Assembly (NCBI RefSeq): GCF_000411455.1
Contig: NZ_KE150457.1
Location: forward strand, 748,474-812,473
Source of the DNA: Microbacterium sp. oral taxon 186 str. F0373
GTDB taxonomy: Bacteria > Actinomycetota > Actinomycetes > Actinomycetales > Microbacteriaceae
Direction: 5' to 3'
Length of the DNA stretch: 64,000 nt
Part shown: positions 51,945 through 60,345 of the stretch, one piece after another
Numbering within the stretch: the first letter of the stretch is position 1
Layout of the letters: every line of letters starts with the position of its first letter
Notes under the pieces: model-generated
Database searches by the model: none
What the model was told of the DNA's origin: nothing
The model's input: only the letters and a program-made list of their open reading frames with translations
Made by a program: the position numbers and the translations under genes

Positions 51945-52343
51945 ATGAGCTCGTCCAGTGGCCCCTCCGTGTATCAAGCGGTGCTCGGCGCGCGCTTCAC
52001 CGAGCTCGACCCCCGGCTTCGCGCATACTTCGGCCCGATCCCCGCGGGGACGGTCGGCACCGGCGAGGGCACCTTCGAGGTCGCCGGGGCGACGCGCGCG
52101 CTGCCGGTTCCGGAGTCGCGGGCGCGTCATGCTCGACCGCAAGCACGCGGTCGAGGGGGCGATCGTCGACCGACTCGGGCGGCGCGGAGGGCTGGAGGTG
52201 CGCCTTACCGGCAGCGGGTGGATGCCGTCGTGCGCCTGCGCGGGATCGGGACGGTGTTCCGCTGCCGCGGCAGCTTCACCTACGAACTCCGCAGAAACGT
52301 GCGAACTCCGCACGATGCGGGCGCAATCGTGCGGAGTTCGTGA
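51945..52343 (+). pseudogene. Decayed DUF4166 protein gene
   Basis: The start, YQAVLGARFTELDPRLRAYFGPIPAGTVGTGEGTFEVAG, is a good DUF4166 N-terminus, and QRVDAVVRLRGIGTVF with CRGSFTYEL is a good C-terminus. Between them the frame reads Arg/Ala-rich nonsense, while a +1 frame shows DRKHAVEGAIVDRLGRRG and LEVRLT. The whole is 132 residues where about 200 are expected. This means at least two frameshifts and internal deletions. DUF4166 genes often sit next to TIGR01777 genes, as here. The 3' end is formed by a nested inverted repeat, so the final residues are not original. Confidence 0.6.
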
Positions 52344-52356
52344 CATTCTGCGGAGT
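52286..52356. repeat. Nested intergenic inverted repeat, element A
   Basis: Inner stem CGAACTCCGCACGAT (52302-52316) pairs with ATCGTGCGGAGTTCG (52326-52340) across 9 nt. Outer stem ACTCCGCAGAA (52286-52296) pairs with TTCTGCGGAGT (52346-52356). The core ACTCCGC occurs at 52286 and 52305, and its complement at 52331 and 52350: 19 nt spacing on both arms. It lies between convergent genes and may act as a bidirectional terminator or a REP-type element. Confidence 0.75.
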
Positions 52357-52385
52357 CGGCGGGGCAGGCAGCCTCCGCCGCGCGG

Positions 52386-54491
52386 CTACTTCTTCTTGAG
52401 CGACTTCTCCGAGACGGGAGCCTCGCCGGAGGCGGCGAGATCGGCGTAGTACGCCCGCGCCTCCGCCTGGCGCTCCTGCTCGGCACCGGAAGCGATGGGC
52501 GCGCGCACGTGCTCCGGCTCGAACGCGAACGCGTCGACGAGGTCCTGGGCGTGGGGGCGCAGCCGCAGCAGCAGCCGGTCGATGTACTTCGAGACGGATG
52601 CCGCGCGCTGCGCCGACAGCCGACCGTTGATCAGGTACCAGGCGAGGTGCTTCTCGATGAGGTGCAAACCGAACAGGTCACGCAGCCACCCCAGCACCTG
52701 CGCCGTACCGGCATCCGCGATTGCCGCGATGCCGTCGCTGAACGCCTCCCACTGCAGCAGCTCGCCGTGGGCGCGCGCCGCCTCGATCAGTTCGGCCTGG
52801 TTGGCGTTGAAGATCGCCGCCGCCTCGGCGGGCGACGCCTTGGATGCCGGGCGGAGCCGGCCCGCGATGTCTTCGATCATCTGGCGCACGCGACCGGCCA
52901 GCAGCTCGTGCTGCTGCTCGGCCCGCAGTCCCAGCTCGACCGAGCGGGCCGTGGAACCGAAGTCGGTCACGGCCTGGCCGAGCTGACGCAGCCCCGCACC
53001 GTGGAAGACCTTGCCGGCGGTCTGCTTCGCGGCGAAAGAGGCGAGTTTCGCGGCATCCGCGCCTTTGAACTGCTTCGCGAAGTCGCTCAGCAAGCGCTTG
53101 CCGACCAGCTGGAGCAGGACGTTGTTGTCTCCCTCGAAGGTGGCATAGACGTCGAGATCGTGGTGCAATCCGACGAGACGGTTGTCGGCCATGAAGCCCG
53201 ACCCGCCGCACGCCTCGCGGCATTCCTGGATGGTGTCGAGAGCGTTCCACGTCGACAGGGGCTTCAGCGCGGCGGCCAGGGTCTCGAGATTCTCGCGCTC
53301 GTCGGGCGTGTCGGTGCGGCCGCTGAAGACGCCGTCGAAAGTGCGCAGCAGCTCGTCGTTCGCGAAGAACTGCGCATACACCTGCGCCAGACGCGGCAGC
53401 AGGCGCCGCTGGTGCTTGCCGTAGTCGAGCAGCACGACCTCGTCGCTGCCCGAGCCCGAGTCGAACTGGCGACGCTGACCGGCGTAGGTGATCGCGATGT
53501 GCAGCGCGAGCGCGGTCGCGGTGGTCGCGGCGCCGTCGAGCGAGACGCGACCCTGCACGAGCGCGCCGAGCATGGTGAAGAAGCGGCGACCGGGGCTGGG
53601 GATGTCGGAGCTGTAGGTGCCGTCGGCGGCGACGTCGCCGTAGCGGTTGAGAAGGTTGAAGCGGGGAACGCGCACGTGATCGAACGCGAGCCGACCGTTG
53701 TCGATGCCGTTGAGCCCGCCCTTGACCCCATCGTCCTCACTCTGCACGCCGGGAAGCATGGTGCCGTCGTCGTCACGGATGGGGACGAAGAAGCAGTGCA
53801 CGCCGTAGTTGACGCCGCCGGTGATGAGCTGGGCGAACACGGTCGCCGCCCGGCCGTGGACGGCGGCGTTGCCGAGGTAGTCCTTCCACGCGCCGCGGAA
53901 CGGCGTGTTGATGACGAACTCCTCGGTCTCGGGGTCGTAGGTGGCGGTCGTGCCGATCGCGGCGACGTCGGAGCCGTGTCCGATCTCGGTCATCGCGAAC
54001 GCACCCGGCAGCGTCAGCTCGATCACGTCGCGCAGCCACGCCTCGTGGTGCTTCTCGGTGCCGAGCTGGTAGATCGCGGAGCCGAACAGACCCCACTGCA
54101 CGCCGGACTTGATCTGCAGCGACGGGTCGGCGAGCACGAGCTCCATGAACCCGGCGAGGTTGGCCCCGTTGTCCTCCAGTCCGCCGTACTTCTTCGGGAA
54201 CGCGCGCCGCGACCCGTTGTTGTCGACGAGGATCTGCAGCTGGCTGAATACGCGCTCCCGGTGGTCGGCGACCGAGAGGCCCTCGATCTTCCAGAGCGCC
54301 GGGTCCTTGATCATCTCGCGGGCTTCGCGCCGGGTCTGCGCCCAGGTGCCCAGGAGCAGATCCGTGACGGTGTCGACATGGATGCGCGACTCGTGGGCCT
54401 CCGCGGCGGTGTGCGCAGCCGTCGGGGCTCCGCCGGCGGGCGTTCGCGTGCTCGTGGCGGGCTTCTTCGGACGGACGGCGGCGTCGGTCAT
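52386..54491 (-). CDS. Acyl-CoA dehydrogenase/oxidase family flavoprotein
   Basis: A 701-residue protein, longer than ordinary acyl-CoA dehydrogenases (about 380) and close to acyl-CoA oxidases. Family features: GVQWGLFGSAIYQLGTEKHH, the FAD-contact stretch FAMTEIGHGSDVAAIGTTA, TPFRGAWKDYLGNAAVHGRA, GRLAFDHVRVPRFNLLNRYG, and REACGGSGFMADNRL with the acid-containing region near the flavin. The C-terminal 200 residues are helical, as in oxidase dimers. It would introduce a trans-2 double bond into acyl-CoA during fatty-acid breakdown, transferring electrons to oxygen or a carrier. A good promoter precedes it. Confidence 0.88.
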   Translation of the reverse strand: MTDAAVRPKKPATSTRTPAGGAPTAAHTAAEAHESRIHVDTVTDLLLGTWAQTRREAREMIKDPALWKIEGLSVADHRERVFSQLQILVDNNGSRRAFPKKYGGLEDNGANLAGFMELVLADPSLQIKSGVQWGLFGSAIYQLGTEKHHEAWLRDVIELTLPGAFAMTEIGHGSDVAAIGTTATYDPETEEFVINTPFRGAWKDYLGNAAVHGRAATVFAQLITGGVNYGVHCFFVPIRDDDGTMLPGVQSEDDGVKGGLNGIDNGRLAFDHVRVPRFNLLNRYGDVAADGTYSSDIPSPGRRFFTMLGALVQGRVSLDGAATTATALALHIAITYAGQRRQFDSGSGSDEVVLLDYGKHQRRLLPRLAQVYAQFFANDELLRTFDGVFSGRTDTPDERENLETLAAALKPLSTWNALDTIQECREACGGSGFMADNRLVGLHHDLDVYATFEGDNNVLLQLVGKRLLSDFAKQFKGADAAKLASFAAKQTAGKVFHGAGLRQLGQAVTDFGSTARSVELGLRAEQQHELLAGRVRQMIEDIAGRLRPASKASPAEAAAIFNANQAELIEAARAHGELLQWEAFSDGIAAIADAGTAQVLGWLRDLFGLHLIEKHLAWYLINGRLSAQRAASVSKYIDRLLLRLRPHAQDLVDAFAFEPEHVRAPIASGAEQERQAEARAYYADLAASGEAPVSEKSLKKK

Positions 54492-54792
54492 CGGCGTACC
54501 TTTCAACAGCGGGCAGGAAAGCTCATGCTCGACGGTAGGAGCGCGCACGGCGGCTCGCAAAACGCTTGCGCGCTGCCCACAAAGCGGCGCGCCTCCGCGG
54601 CATCCTCCCCTGTATGAGACCCACACCCACGTTTGGTGAGACTGAGTTCCACCATGGCTGATTGCGAAAGCCGCGGCGCCTCCGCACGGGCACGAGCGCC
54701 CGGTGCCGTCGCACCGGATGCGGAGCGCGCACGCAGAAGCGGATGCCGCGCGCGCCGGCATCCGCTTCTGTTGCTCAGCCCCGCATCCGGTG
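54492..54792 (-). promoter_or_regulatory. 301-bp gap: promoter of the acyl-CoA oxidase-like gene and terminator of the GH3 gene
   Basis: No gene is supported here. On the minus strand TTGCGA (54560-54555), a 17-bp spacer and TACCGT (54537-54532) form the best -35/-10 pair of the window, about 40 bp before ATG 54491, which has GAAAGG upstream. The other end holds the hairpin at 54734-54770. The middle (54561-54730) shows no open frame or repeat that I can support. Confidence 0.6.
54734..54770 (-). terminator. Strong hairpin after the GH3 beta-glucosidase gene
   Basis: CAGAAGCGGATGCCG (54734-54748), 7-nt loop CGCGCGC, CGGCATCCGCTTCTG (54756-54770) is a perfect 15-bp stem 22 bp after the GH3 stop codon. 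No T-tract follows on the transcribed strand. Both arms contain the frequent octamer GGATGCCG/CGGCATCC. Confidence 0.6.
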
Positions 54793-56598
54793 TCAGAGCT
54801 CGAGACCGTGGCCGAAGCGGAAGAGCGGGTCGGCGGTGTCGAACGGGACGTCGGGACGCGAGGCCTCCACCGCTGCCATCGACCGAGGCAGATCGAACGG
54901 GAGCTTTCCGCGCGCCGGCGCCCGCCCCGACAGCACATCCAACAGCGCCGCACTGCCGGCGCCCCAGTTCGCGGTGAGGCTCACGCCGAGCGCGGCGACG
55001 GGCGTGAGGATTGCGGGACGATCGAGGAAGACGTCGACGACGGTCGGCACCGCCGCCGCGACCTCGGCGATGTGCGCGACGACCTCGGCCGGGAAGTCGA
55101 GCGAGCCGGCGTGGAAGAAGTTCTCGAACGCCGATCCGCGCTGTTCATAGGGTGCCTGCAGCCGCACGACCGCGAGGTCCGCCTCCGCCGGCGTAGCGAC
55201 CACCTCGCCGTACGCGCCCGCGATGCTCTCGTCCACGCCCTCGACGTAGAGCTTGACTCCGGCGGGGAAGGGCACGGATGCCGTCGCGGACAGCACCGCG
55301 ATCGATGCGCGCTGCGCGGCCTCACCCGCGGCGCGGAAGGCCGCGGATCCGACGATCGCGTCCGCCGCCTCGGCATCCACGAACGGGTCGTCGAAAAGTC
55401 CCAGGACGAACTTCTCGCGCAGCAGACGCCGGGCGGAGACGTCGATCCGATCCTCCGAGACGATGCCGTCGGCCACGAGCTGCAACAGGATCTCGGTGCA
55501 CCGCTCGCCGCCGAACTGGTCGGCCCCGGCATCCAGGATCTTGGCCATGCGTTCGGCGGGCGTGAGGTGCTCGACACCCCACGCACGCGCCGGGAACGGG
55601 GTCCCCATGATGTCGCTGTCGGTGATGAGACCCCAGTCGGTGCAGACGACGCCGTCGAACCCGAAGCGCTCCCGAAGCAGCCCCGTGAGCACGCTCTTGT
55701 TGAAGCCGAAGCCGACCTCCTCATGGGCGGTGCCGATCGGCATGCCGTAGTAGGGCATGACCTGGCGCACGCCGGCGTCGAAGGCCGCGGCGAACGGCGT
55801 CAGATGCAGCTCGAACGCGCCGCCCGGGTAGATCTGTTCGCGGCCGTAGGCGAAATGGGGGTCTTCGCCGTCCTTCTGCGGCCCGCCTCCGGGGAAGTGC
55901 TTCACCATGGTCGACACCGAGCCGGGCCCGAACGCCTCGCCCTGGAACCCGCGGATGTAGGCGGCGCCGAGGCGCGCCGACAGCTCGGCATCCTCTCCGA
56001 ACGTCTGCAGCTGGCGCGCCCACCGGGGCTCGGTCGCGAGGTCGACCTGCGGATGCAGGGCGACACGGATGCCGACGGCGGTGTACTCCTGCCGGGCGAT
56101 GTCGCCGAAGCGGCGCACGAGATCCTCGTCGCGGGTCGCGGCGAGACCCAGCGCGTCGGGCCACTGCGTGAACGGACCGGCGTGCATCGCCGCCCCCGGA
56201 TTGTCGGTGAACGAATGGCGGGGGTCGGTGGACAGCGACACCGGGATGCCGAGGCGCGTGGAGGCCGCGAGCTCCTGCAGCCGGTTGTGCCAGCGCGCGA
56301 TGTCGCCGGCCGAGGGCGCGGCGCCGAGCAGGTTGAAATGCGTCATATGACGCTCTCGCACGTACTCATCGGTGGAGGGGAGCCCGAACGCGGGGTCGCC
56401 CGCGGAGAGCGCTCCGTCGGGACCGATCGTGATCATCGTCTGGAAGAACAGCCCGGCTTTCTCCTCGACCGTCATCTCGCCCAGCAGCAGCTCGACCCGC
56501 TCGTCGACGGCACGCGTCGCGTCGAGCCAGGGGCGGACGTCGGCGTCGGAGTCGGAGTCGGCTTCGGAGTTGGCCGGGGCGGATGACGGCTCTGTCAT
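54793..56598 (-). CDS. Family 3 glycoside hydrolase (beta-glucosidase type)
   Basis: Hydrolyses beta-linked terminal sugars. No signal peptide, so cytoplasmic. Of the 601 residues the GH3 barrel covers about 45-380: MTVEEKAGLFFQ, IPVSLSTDPRHSF, MVKHFPGGGPQKDG (substrate-binding Lys-His) and the nucleophile Asp in FGFDGVVCTDWGLI. A second alpha/beta domain covers 400-590 and ends RFGHGLEL. The N-terminal 25 residues are acidic and Ser/Ala-rich. Substrate sugar is not clear. It is divergent from a double-TetR regulator whose likely operator overlaps its -35. Confidence 0.9.
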   Translation of the reverse strand: MTEPSSAPANSEADSDSDADVRPWLDATRAVDERVELLLGEMTVEEKAGLFFQTMITIGPDGALSAGDPAFGLPSTDEYVRERHMTHFNLLGAAPSAGDIARWHNRLQELAASTRLGIPVSLSTDPRHSFTDNPGAAMHAGPFTQWPDALGLAATRDEDLVRRFGDIARQEYTAVGIRVALHPQVDLATEPRWARQLQTFGEDAELSARLGAAYIRGFQGEAFGPGSVSTMVKHFPGGGPQKDGEDPHFAYGREQIYPGGAFELHLTPFAAAFDAGVRQVMPYYGMPIGTAHEEVGFGFNKSVLTGLLRERFGFDGVVCTDWGLITDSDIMGTPFPARAWGVEHLTPAERMAKILDAGADQFGGERCTEILLQLVADGIVSEDRIDVSARRLLREKFVLGLFDDPFVDAEAADAIVGSAAFRAAGEAAQRASIAVLSATASVPFPAGVKLYVEGVDESIAGAYGEVVATPAEADLAVVRLQAPYEQRGSAFENFFHAGSLDFPAEVVAHIAEVAAAVPTVVDVFLDRPAILTPVAALGVSLTANWGAGSAALLDVLSGRAPARGKLPFDLPRSMAAVEASRPDVPFDTADPLFRFGHGLEL

Positions 56599-56647
56599 GG
56601 AAGGGTCCTTTCACGGCGGCACGCAAGGCCGAGGCGTTTCTGTGCCG

Positions 56648-56676
56648 ACGGTACACGAAACCCGACCGCTTGGTAA
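56648..56676 (-). promoter_or_regulatory. GH3 promoter overlapped by a TetR-type half-site repeat
   Basis: On the minus strand TTACCA (56676-56671), exactly 17 bp, TACCGT (56653-56648) make a good promoter. ACC-GCTT-GGT (56665-56674, plus strand), a typical TetR-like inverted half-site pair, lies across the -35. The regulator gene starts 54 bp away in the other direction, with TAGGGT at 56707-56712 as its -10 candidate. Confidence 0.5.
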
Positions 56677-56727
56677 CTACTCTCGGATGCGCCCTGAGGA
56701 CCGGGTTAGGGTGAGCGGGGAGGCACG

Positions 56728-58017
56728 ATGACGACGGCACCGACGCGGACGCGCAACGTCGCGGCGACGCGCGACCGCATCGTCGAGGCCGCACGCGAGG
56801 TCTTCATCTCGCGCGGCTACCGCGCGGCGTCGCTGCGCGATGTCGCGGCAGCGGCGGACATCAGCCATCCGGGCCTTCTCAAGCACTTCGCGACGAAGGA
56901 CATGCTGCTCACCGCGGTCATCGCCGGCTTCGACCGGTCGGCCGAGACGGTCCTCGCCGACCGCGATGCCGCGAGGGATGCCGGCGCCCTGCTCTTCTCG
57001 TCCGTCGCGGCGAGGAACGAGACGATCGAGGGCTATCTCGCCCTGTACGCGGCGCTCGTCGGCGAAGGCTCCACCCGGGGACACCCCGCGCACGCCGCCA
57101 TGCGCGAGCGCTACAGCCGGCTGCGCGAGGTGTTCGTCGCGCAGCTGTCCGAGGCCCGCACCGTCGGCGCCGTGCATCCCCGCCGCGATGTGCACGGTGA
57201 GGCCATCCGTATCGCGGCCGTCTGGGACGGCCTGCAACTGCTCCAGCTCTACCTGCCCCGGCGCGTGGATCTGGTCGCGCTGCTCACCGAGATGCAGGAG
57301 ATGCTGGTCGCGGCACCGGGCTCGACGGATCCGGCAGGACCCGATGCGGGCGAGGGCGTCGCGGCATCCGCCTCTCCCGCACCCTGGCCGGCGCTCGATC
57401 TCGTGGGCGAGGAGCCCGAGGCGACCCAGACGACCGAGGGCTACCGTGTCGGGCGCGAGCGCCGCTCGCGGATCGTCCGTGATGCGACGGCGCTGTTCGC
57501 CCGGGATGGATACGCCGAGACGAGCCTGCGAGGGATCGCCGAGCGCGTGGGGGTGTCCAAGTCGACCCTGCTGCACCACTACCCGTCGAAGGATGCTCTG
57601 CTGCGCGCCGTCCTGGCCGAGCGCGACCGTGCCGTCTCGGTGTCGCCGCCGGCCCACGTCGAGCGCGCCGCCGATGCGCTGCGGGATCTGCCCCGCAACG
57701 CCGCAGCGAATGCGGCCTCCGCGCCCGGACTCATCGAGGTCTACGCGGTGCTCTCGTGCGAGGCGCTGCCGCCGGACCATCCGGCCCACGACTACTTCGC
57801 GCAGCGCTTCGCCACGACGATCGAGTACTTCACCGCCGTCCTCCGCGCGGCACAGCGAGATGGTGACCTGCCGACGCACCGCGATCCCGCGCGTGAGGCC
57901 ATCCGCCTCGTCGCGCTCTGGGACGGCTTGCAGTACCAGTGGCTGTACGACCGCGAGAGCGTCGACGTGGCCGCAGAGCTCGCCGCCCACCTCGACGACA
58001 TCCTCCCCCGACGCTGA
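56728..58017 (+). CDS. Tandem TetR-family regulator: two TetR units in one chain
   Basis: A 429-residue protein made of two complete TetR repressors. The first HTH (about 12-58) reads RIVEAAREVFISRGYRAASL, then RDVAAAADISHPGLLKHF; its ligand-binding domain runs to about 210. A Pro/Ala linker leads to a second HTH (about 240-290) reading RIVRDATALFARDGYAETSL, then GIAERVGVSKSTLLHHY, and a second ligand domain. Both ligand domains carry the same AVWDGLQLLQLYL or ALWDGLQYQWLY motif, so the gene arose by internal duplication and fusion. It probably represses the divergent GH3 gene. A covalent dimer would explain an asymmetric operator. Confidence 0.88.
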   Translation: MTTAPTRTRNVAATRDRIVEAAREVFISRGYRAASLRDVAAAADISHPGLLKHFATKDMLLTAVIAGFDRSAETVLADRDAARDAGALLFSSVAARNETIEGYLALYAALVGEGSTRGHPAHAAMRERYSRLREVFVAQLSEARTVGAVHPRRDVHGEAIRIAAVWDGLQLLQLYLPRRVDLVALLTEMQEMLVAAPGSTDPAGPDAGEGVAASASPAPWPALDLVGEEPEATQTTEGYRVGRERRSRIVRDATALFARDGYAETSLRGIAERVGVSKSTLLHHYPSKDALLRAVLAERDRAVSVSPPAHVERAADALRDLPRNAAANAASAPGLIEVYAVLSCEALPPDHPAHDYFAQRFATTIEYFTAVLRAAQRDGDLPTHRDPAREAIRLVALWDGLQYQWLYDRESVDVAAELAAHLDDILPRR

Positions 58018-58156
58018 CCGAGGGGCGCGCGGCGCGGGTAGCCACACCGCCCCCCACGCACCAGCTTCGGAGACCCGCAACAGATCCGGACGTGGGATGC
58101 CGCGGCATCCGCATCCGTTGTCCATCTCCGTATCCGGTCGTCGCGCGACGCTGGCG

Positions 58157-60196
58157 TCAGTGGGCGGCGATGACCGCGAGCACGCCCTCGCCGTACGCTT
58201 CGCGCTTTTTCGCACCGATACCGGTGATGCCGTCGAGCGCGGCGATGGATGCCGGGCGCTGCTCGGCCAGGGCCCGCAGCGTCGCATCGCCGAAGACGAT
58301 GTACGCGGGCACGCCCTGCTCCTTCGCCACCCCGGCGCGCCAGGCGCGAAGGGCTTCGAAGAGGTCGCGGTCACCGTCGGCCACAGCATCCGAGGCCGCC
58401 GCCTTGCGCACGCGCGGGGCGCCCCCGCCGCGTCCGAGCACATCGCGGCGCAGCGGCACGGGGGTCTCCCCGCGCAGCACCGCCGCACCCTCGTCGCCGA
58501 CCGCGAGCACGCCGTACTCGCCACGGGCGACGATGACGCCACGGGCGAGCAGCTGTCGGATGACGCTGCGCCAGTCCTGGTCGCTGAGGTCCGCTCCCAA
58601 TCCGTACGTCGCGAGCGCGTCGTGGCCCTGCTGACGGATGCGCTCGGTCGATGCTCCGCGGAGGATGTCGACGAGGTGTCCGGCGCCGAACGCCTGGTTG
58701 CGCTCGCGCTGCAGCCGCACGATCGTCGACAGCAGCTTCTGCGCGGGAACCAGCCCGTCCCAGGTGTCGGGGCTGTCGAGGCAGGTGTCGCAGTTGCCGC
58801 AGGGCTCGGAGCTCTGCCCGAAGTAGGCGAGGAGGTTCTGCCGACGGCACGACACCGTCTCGCAGAGCGCGAGCATCGCGTCGAGGTGCTGGCCGAGCCG
58901 CATCTTGTACGACCGCTCCCCCGGCGATTGGTCGATGAGACGCCGCTGCTGCACCACGTCGCCGAGCCCGTAGGCCATCCACGCGATGGCGGGGTCGCCG
59001 TCCCGGCCGGCGCGACCCGTCTCCTGGTAGTAGCCCTCGACCGACTTCGGCAGGTCGATGTGGGCGACGAAGCGCACGTCCGGCTTGTCGATGCCCATCC
59101 CGAACGCGATCGTGGCGACCATCACCACGCCGTCTTCGCGAAGGAAGCGCTGCTGGTGGTGGGCGCGCACCGCGGCATCCAATCCCGCGTGATACGGCAG
59201 AGCGTCCACGCCCTGCGTGCGCAGATACTCGGCCGTCTGCTCCACCGACTTGCGGCTGAGGGCGTAGACGATCCCGGCAGAGCCGGCCGGCTGGGCGCGG
59301 ACGAACTGCAGCAGCTGACGGCGCGGATCGACCTTCGGCTCGATGCGGTACTGGATGTTGGGCCGGTCGAAGCTCGCGACGAAATGCCGCGCGTCGGGCA
59401 GGCGCAGCCGCTCGGTGATCTCCTGATGGGTCGCGTGGGTGGCCGTCGCGGTGAGCGCCATGCGCGGCACCCCGGGGAACCGATCGGTCAGGTCGCCGAG
59501 GGCGAGGTAGTCGGGACGGAAGTCGTGACCCCACTGGCTGACGCAGTGCGCCTCGTCGATGGCGATCACACTCAGCGTGCCCCGCTGCAGCAGGGCGCTC
59601 GTCGCAGGAGCGCTGAGGCGTTCGGGCGCGATGTAGAGCAGGTCGAGCTCGCCGGCGAGGAAATCCTGTTCGACGCCGGCACGTTCGGCTGGATTCTGGG
59701 TGGAGTTCAGGTACGCCGCCCGCACACCGTTGGCCCGCAGGGCGTCGACCTGGTCGTGCATCAGTGCGATGAGCGGGCTGATTACGAGCCCCGTGCCGGT
59801 ACGAACGAGCGCGGGCACCTGATACGTGATCGACTTGCCGCCGCCGGTGGGCATGAGCACCACGGCGTCGCCGCCCGCGACGACGTGCGCCACGATGTCG
59901 GCCTGATCGCCGCGGAACTCGTCGTAGCCGAAGACCTCCTTCAGCACCGCCCTCGGATCGGTCGAGCGCGGCGGGCGGGCGACCGCGGCGGCGCGTCGCG
60001 CCGGGGCGCCGCCGGATGCCGCAGCCGGGGCCGCGGCGTCCGGAGCCGTGTCGCGCGTCGCCCGAGCGAGCGCACCGGCATACCCGTCGTACTCCGGCGG
60101 GGGCGCCATGTCGAACTCGTCGGGCGGCGTCAGCTCATCCACATCCCACGGCACGTCCGCGTAGGGGTCGTCGTACCGATCGGTGGCTGCACTCAC
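58157..60196 (-). CDS. recQ: ATP-dependent DNA helicase RecQ
   Basis: 3'-5' DNA helicase for recombination and fork repair. 679 residues: an unusual N-terminal extension of about 80 residues rich in Asp, Pro and Ala, then GYDEFRGDQADIV, VLMPTGGGKSITYQ (Walker A), VIAIDEAHCVSQWGHDFRPDY (DEAH and aromatic-rich loop), QETGRAGRDG, the zinc-binding cysteines in ETVSCRRQNLLAYFG and CGNCDTC, a winged-helix part, and an HRDC domain at the end (RVAKEQGVPAYIVFGDATL, about 605-679). Start GTG 60196. Confidence 0.93.
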   Translation of the reverse strand: MSAATDRYDDPYADVPWDVDELTPPDEFDMAPPPEYDGYAGALARATRDTAPDAAAPAAASGGAPARRAAAVARPPRSTDPRAVLKEVFGYDEFRGDQADIVAHVVAGGDAVVLMPTGGGKSITYQVPALVRTGTGLVISPLIALMHDQVDALRANGVRAAYLNSTQNPAERAGVEQDFLAGELDLLYIAPERLSAPATSALLQRGTLSVIAIDEAHCVSQWGHDFRPDYLALGDLTDRFPGVPRMALTATATHATHQEITERLRLPDARHFVASFDRPNIQYRIEPKVDPRRQLLQFVRAQPAGSAGIVYALSRKSVEQTAEYLRTQGVDALPYHAGLDAAVRAHHQQRFLREDGVVMVATIAFGMGIDKPDVRFVAHIDLPKSVEGYYQETGRAGRDGDPAIAWMAYGLGDVVQQRRLIDQSPGERSYKMRLGQHLDAMLALCETVSCRRQNLLAYFGQSSEPCGNCDTCLDSPDTWDGLVPAQKLLSTIVRLQRERNQAFGAGHLVDILRGASTERIRQQGHDALATYGLGADLSDQDWRSVIRQLLARGVIVARGEYGVLAVGDEGAAVLRGETPVPLRRDVLGRGGGAPRVRKAAASDAVADGDRDLFEALRAWRAGVAKEQGVPAYIVFGDATLRALAEQRPASIAALDGITGIGAKKREAYGEGVLAVIAAH

Positions 60197-60253
60197 CCGT
60201 CCAGGCTAGCCGCGGCATCCGACACGCGACGCCGTCCTCCCCACCCGCCCCGC

Positions 60254-60321
60254 CGAGCCGTCACGATCGCACCGAGCCGCCACGACAGATGATGGCGGCT
60301 CGCGCGGAACATAGCGGCTCG
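60254..60321. repeat. Nested intergenic inverted repeat, element B
   Basis: Inner stem CGAGCCGCCA (60273-60282) pairs with TGGCGGCTCG (60293-60302) across 10 nt. Outer stem CGAGCCG (60254-60260) pairs with CGGCTCG (60315-60321), with 12-nt spacers on both sides. The core recurs 19 nt apart on each arm, the same spacing as in element A at 52286-52356, though the core sequence differs. It lies between two leftward helicase genes. Confidence 0.7.
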
Positions 60322-60345
60322 CGAGTGGTAGAGGTGGGAGGGGGC

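Noticed and set aside
52386..54953. 855-residue version of the acyl-CoA oxidase-like protein
   Set aside because: The first 154 residues run through the promoter and have no resemblance to the family; ATG 54491 follows a good -35/-10 pair.
58018..58156. Possible gene or regulatory element between the TetR pair and RecQ
   Set aside because: No frame with coding character; only one copy of the 16-bp octamer palindrome is present and the genes are convergent.
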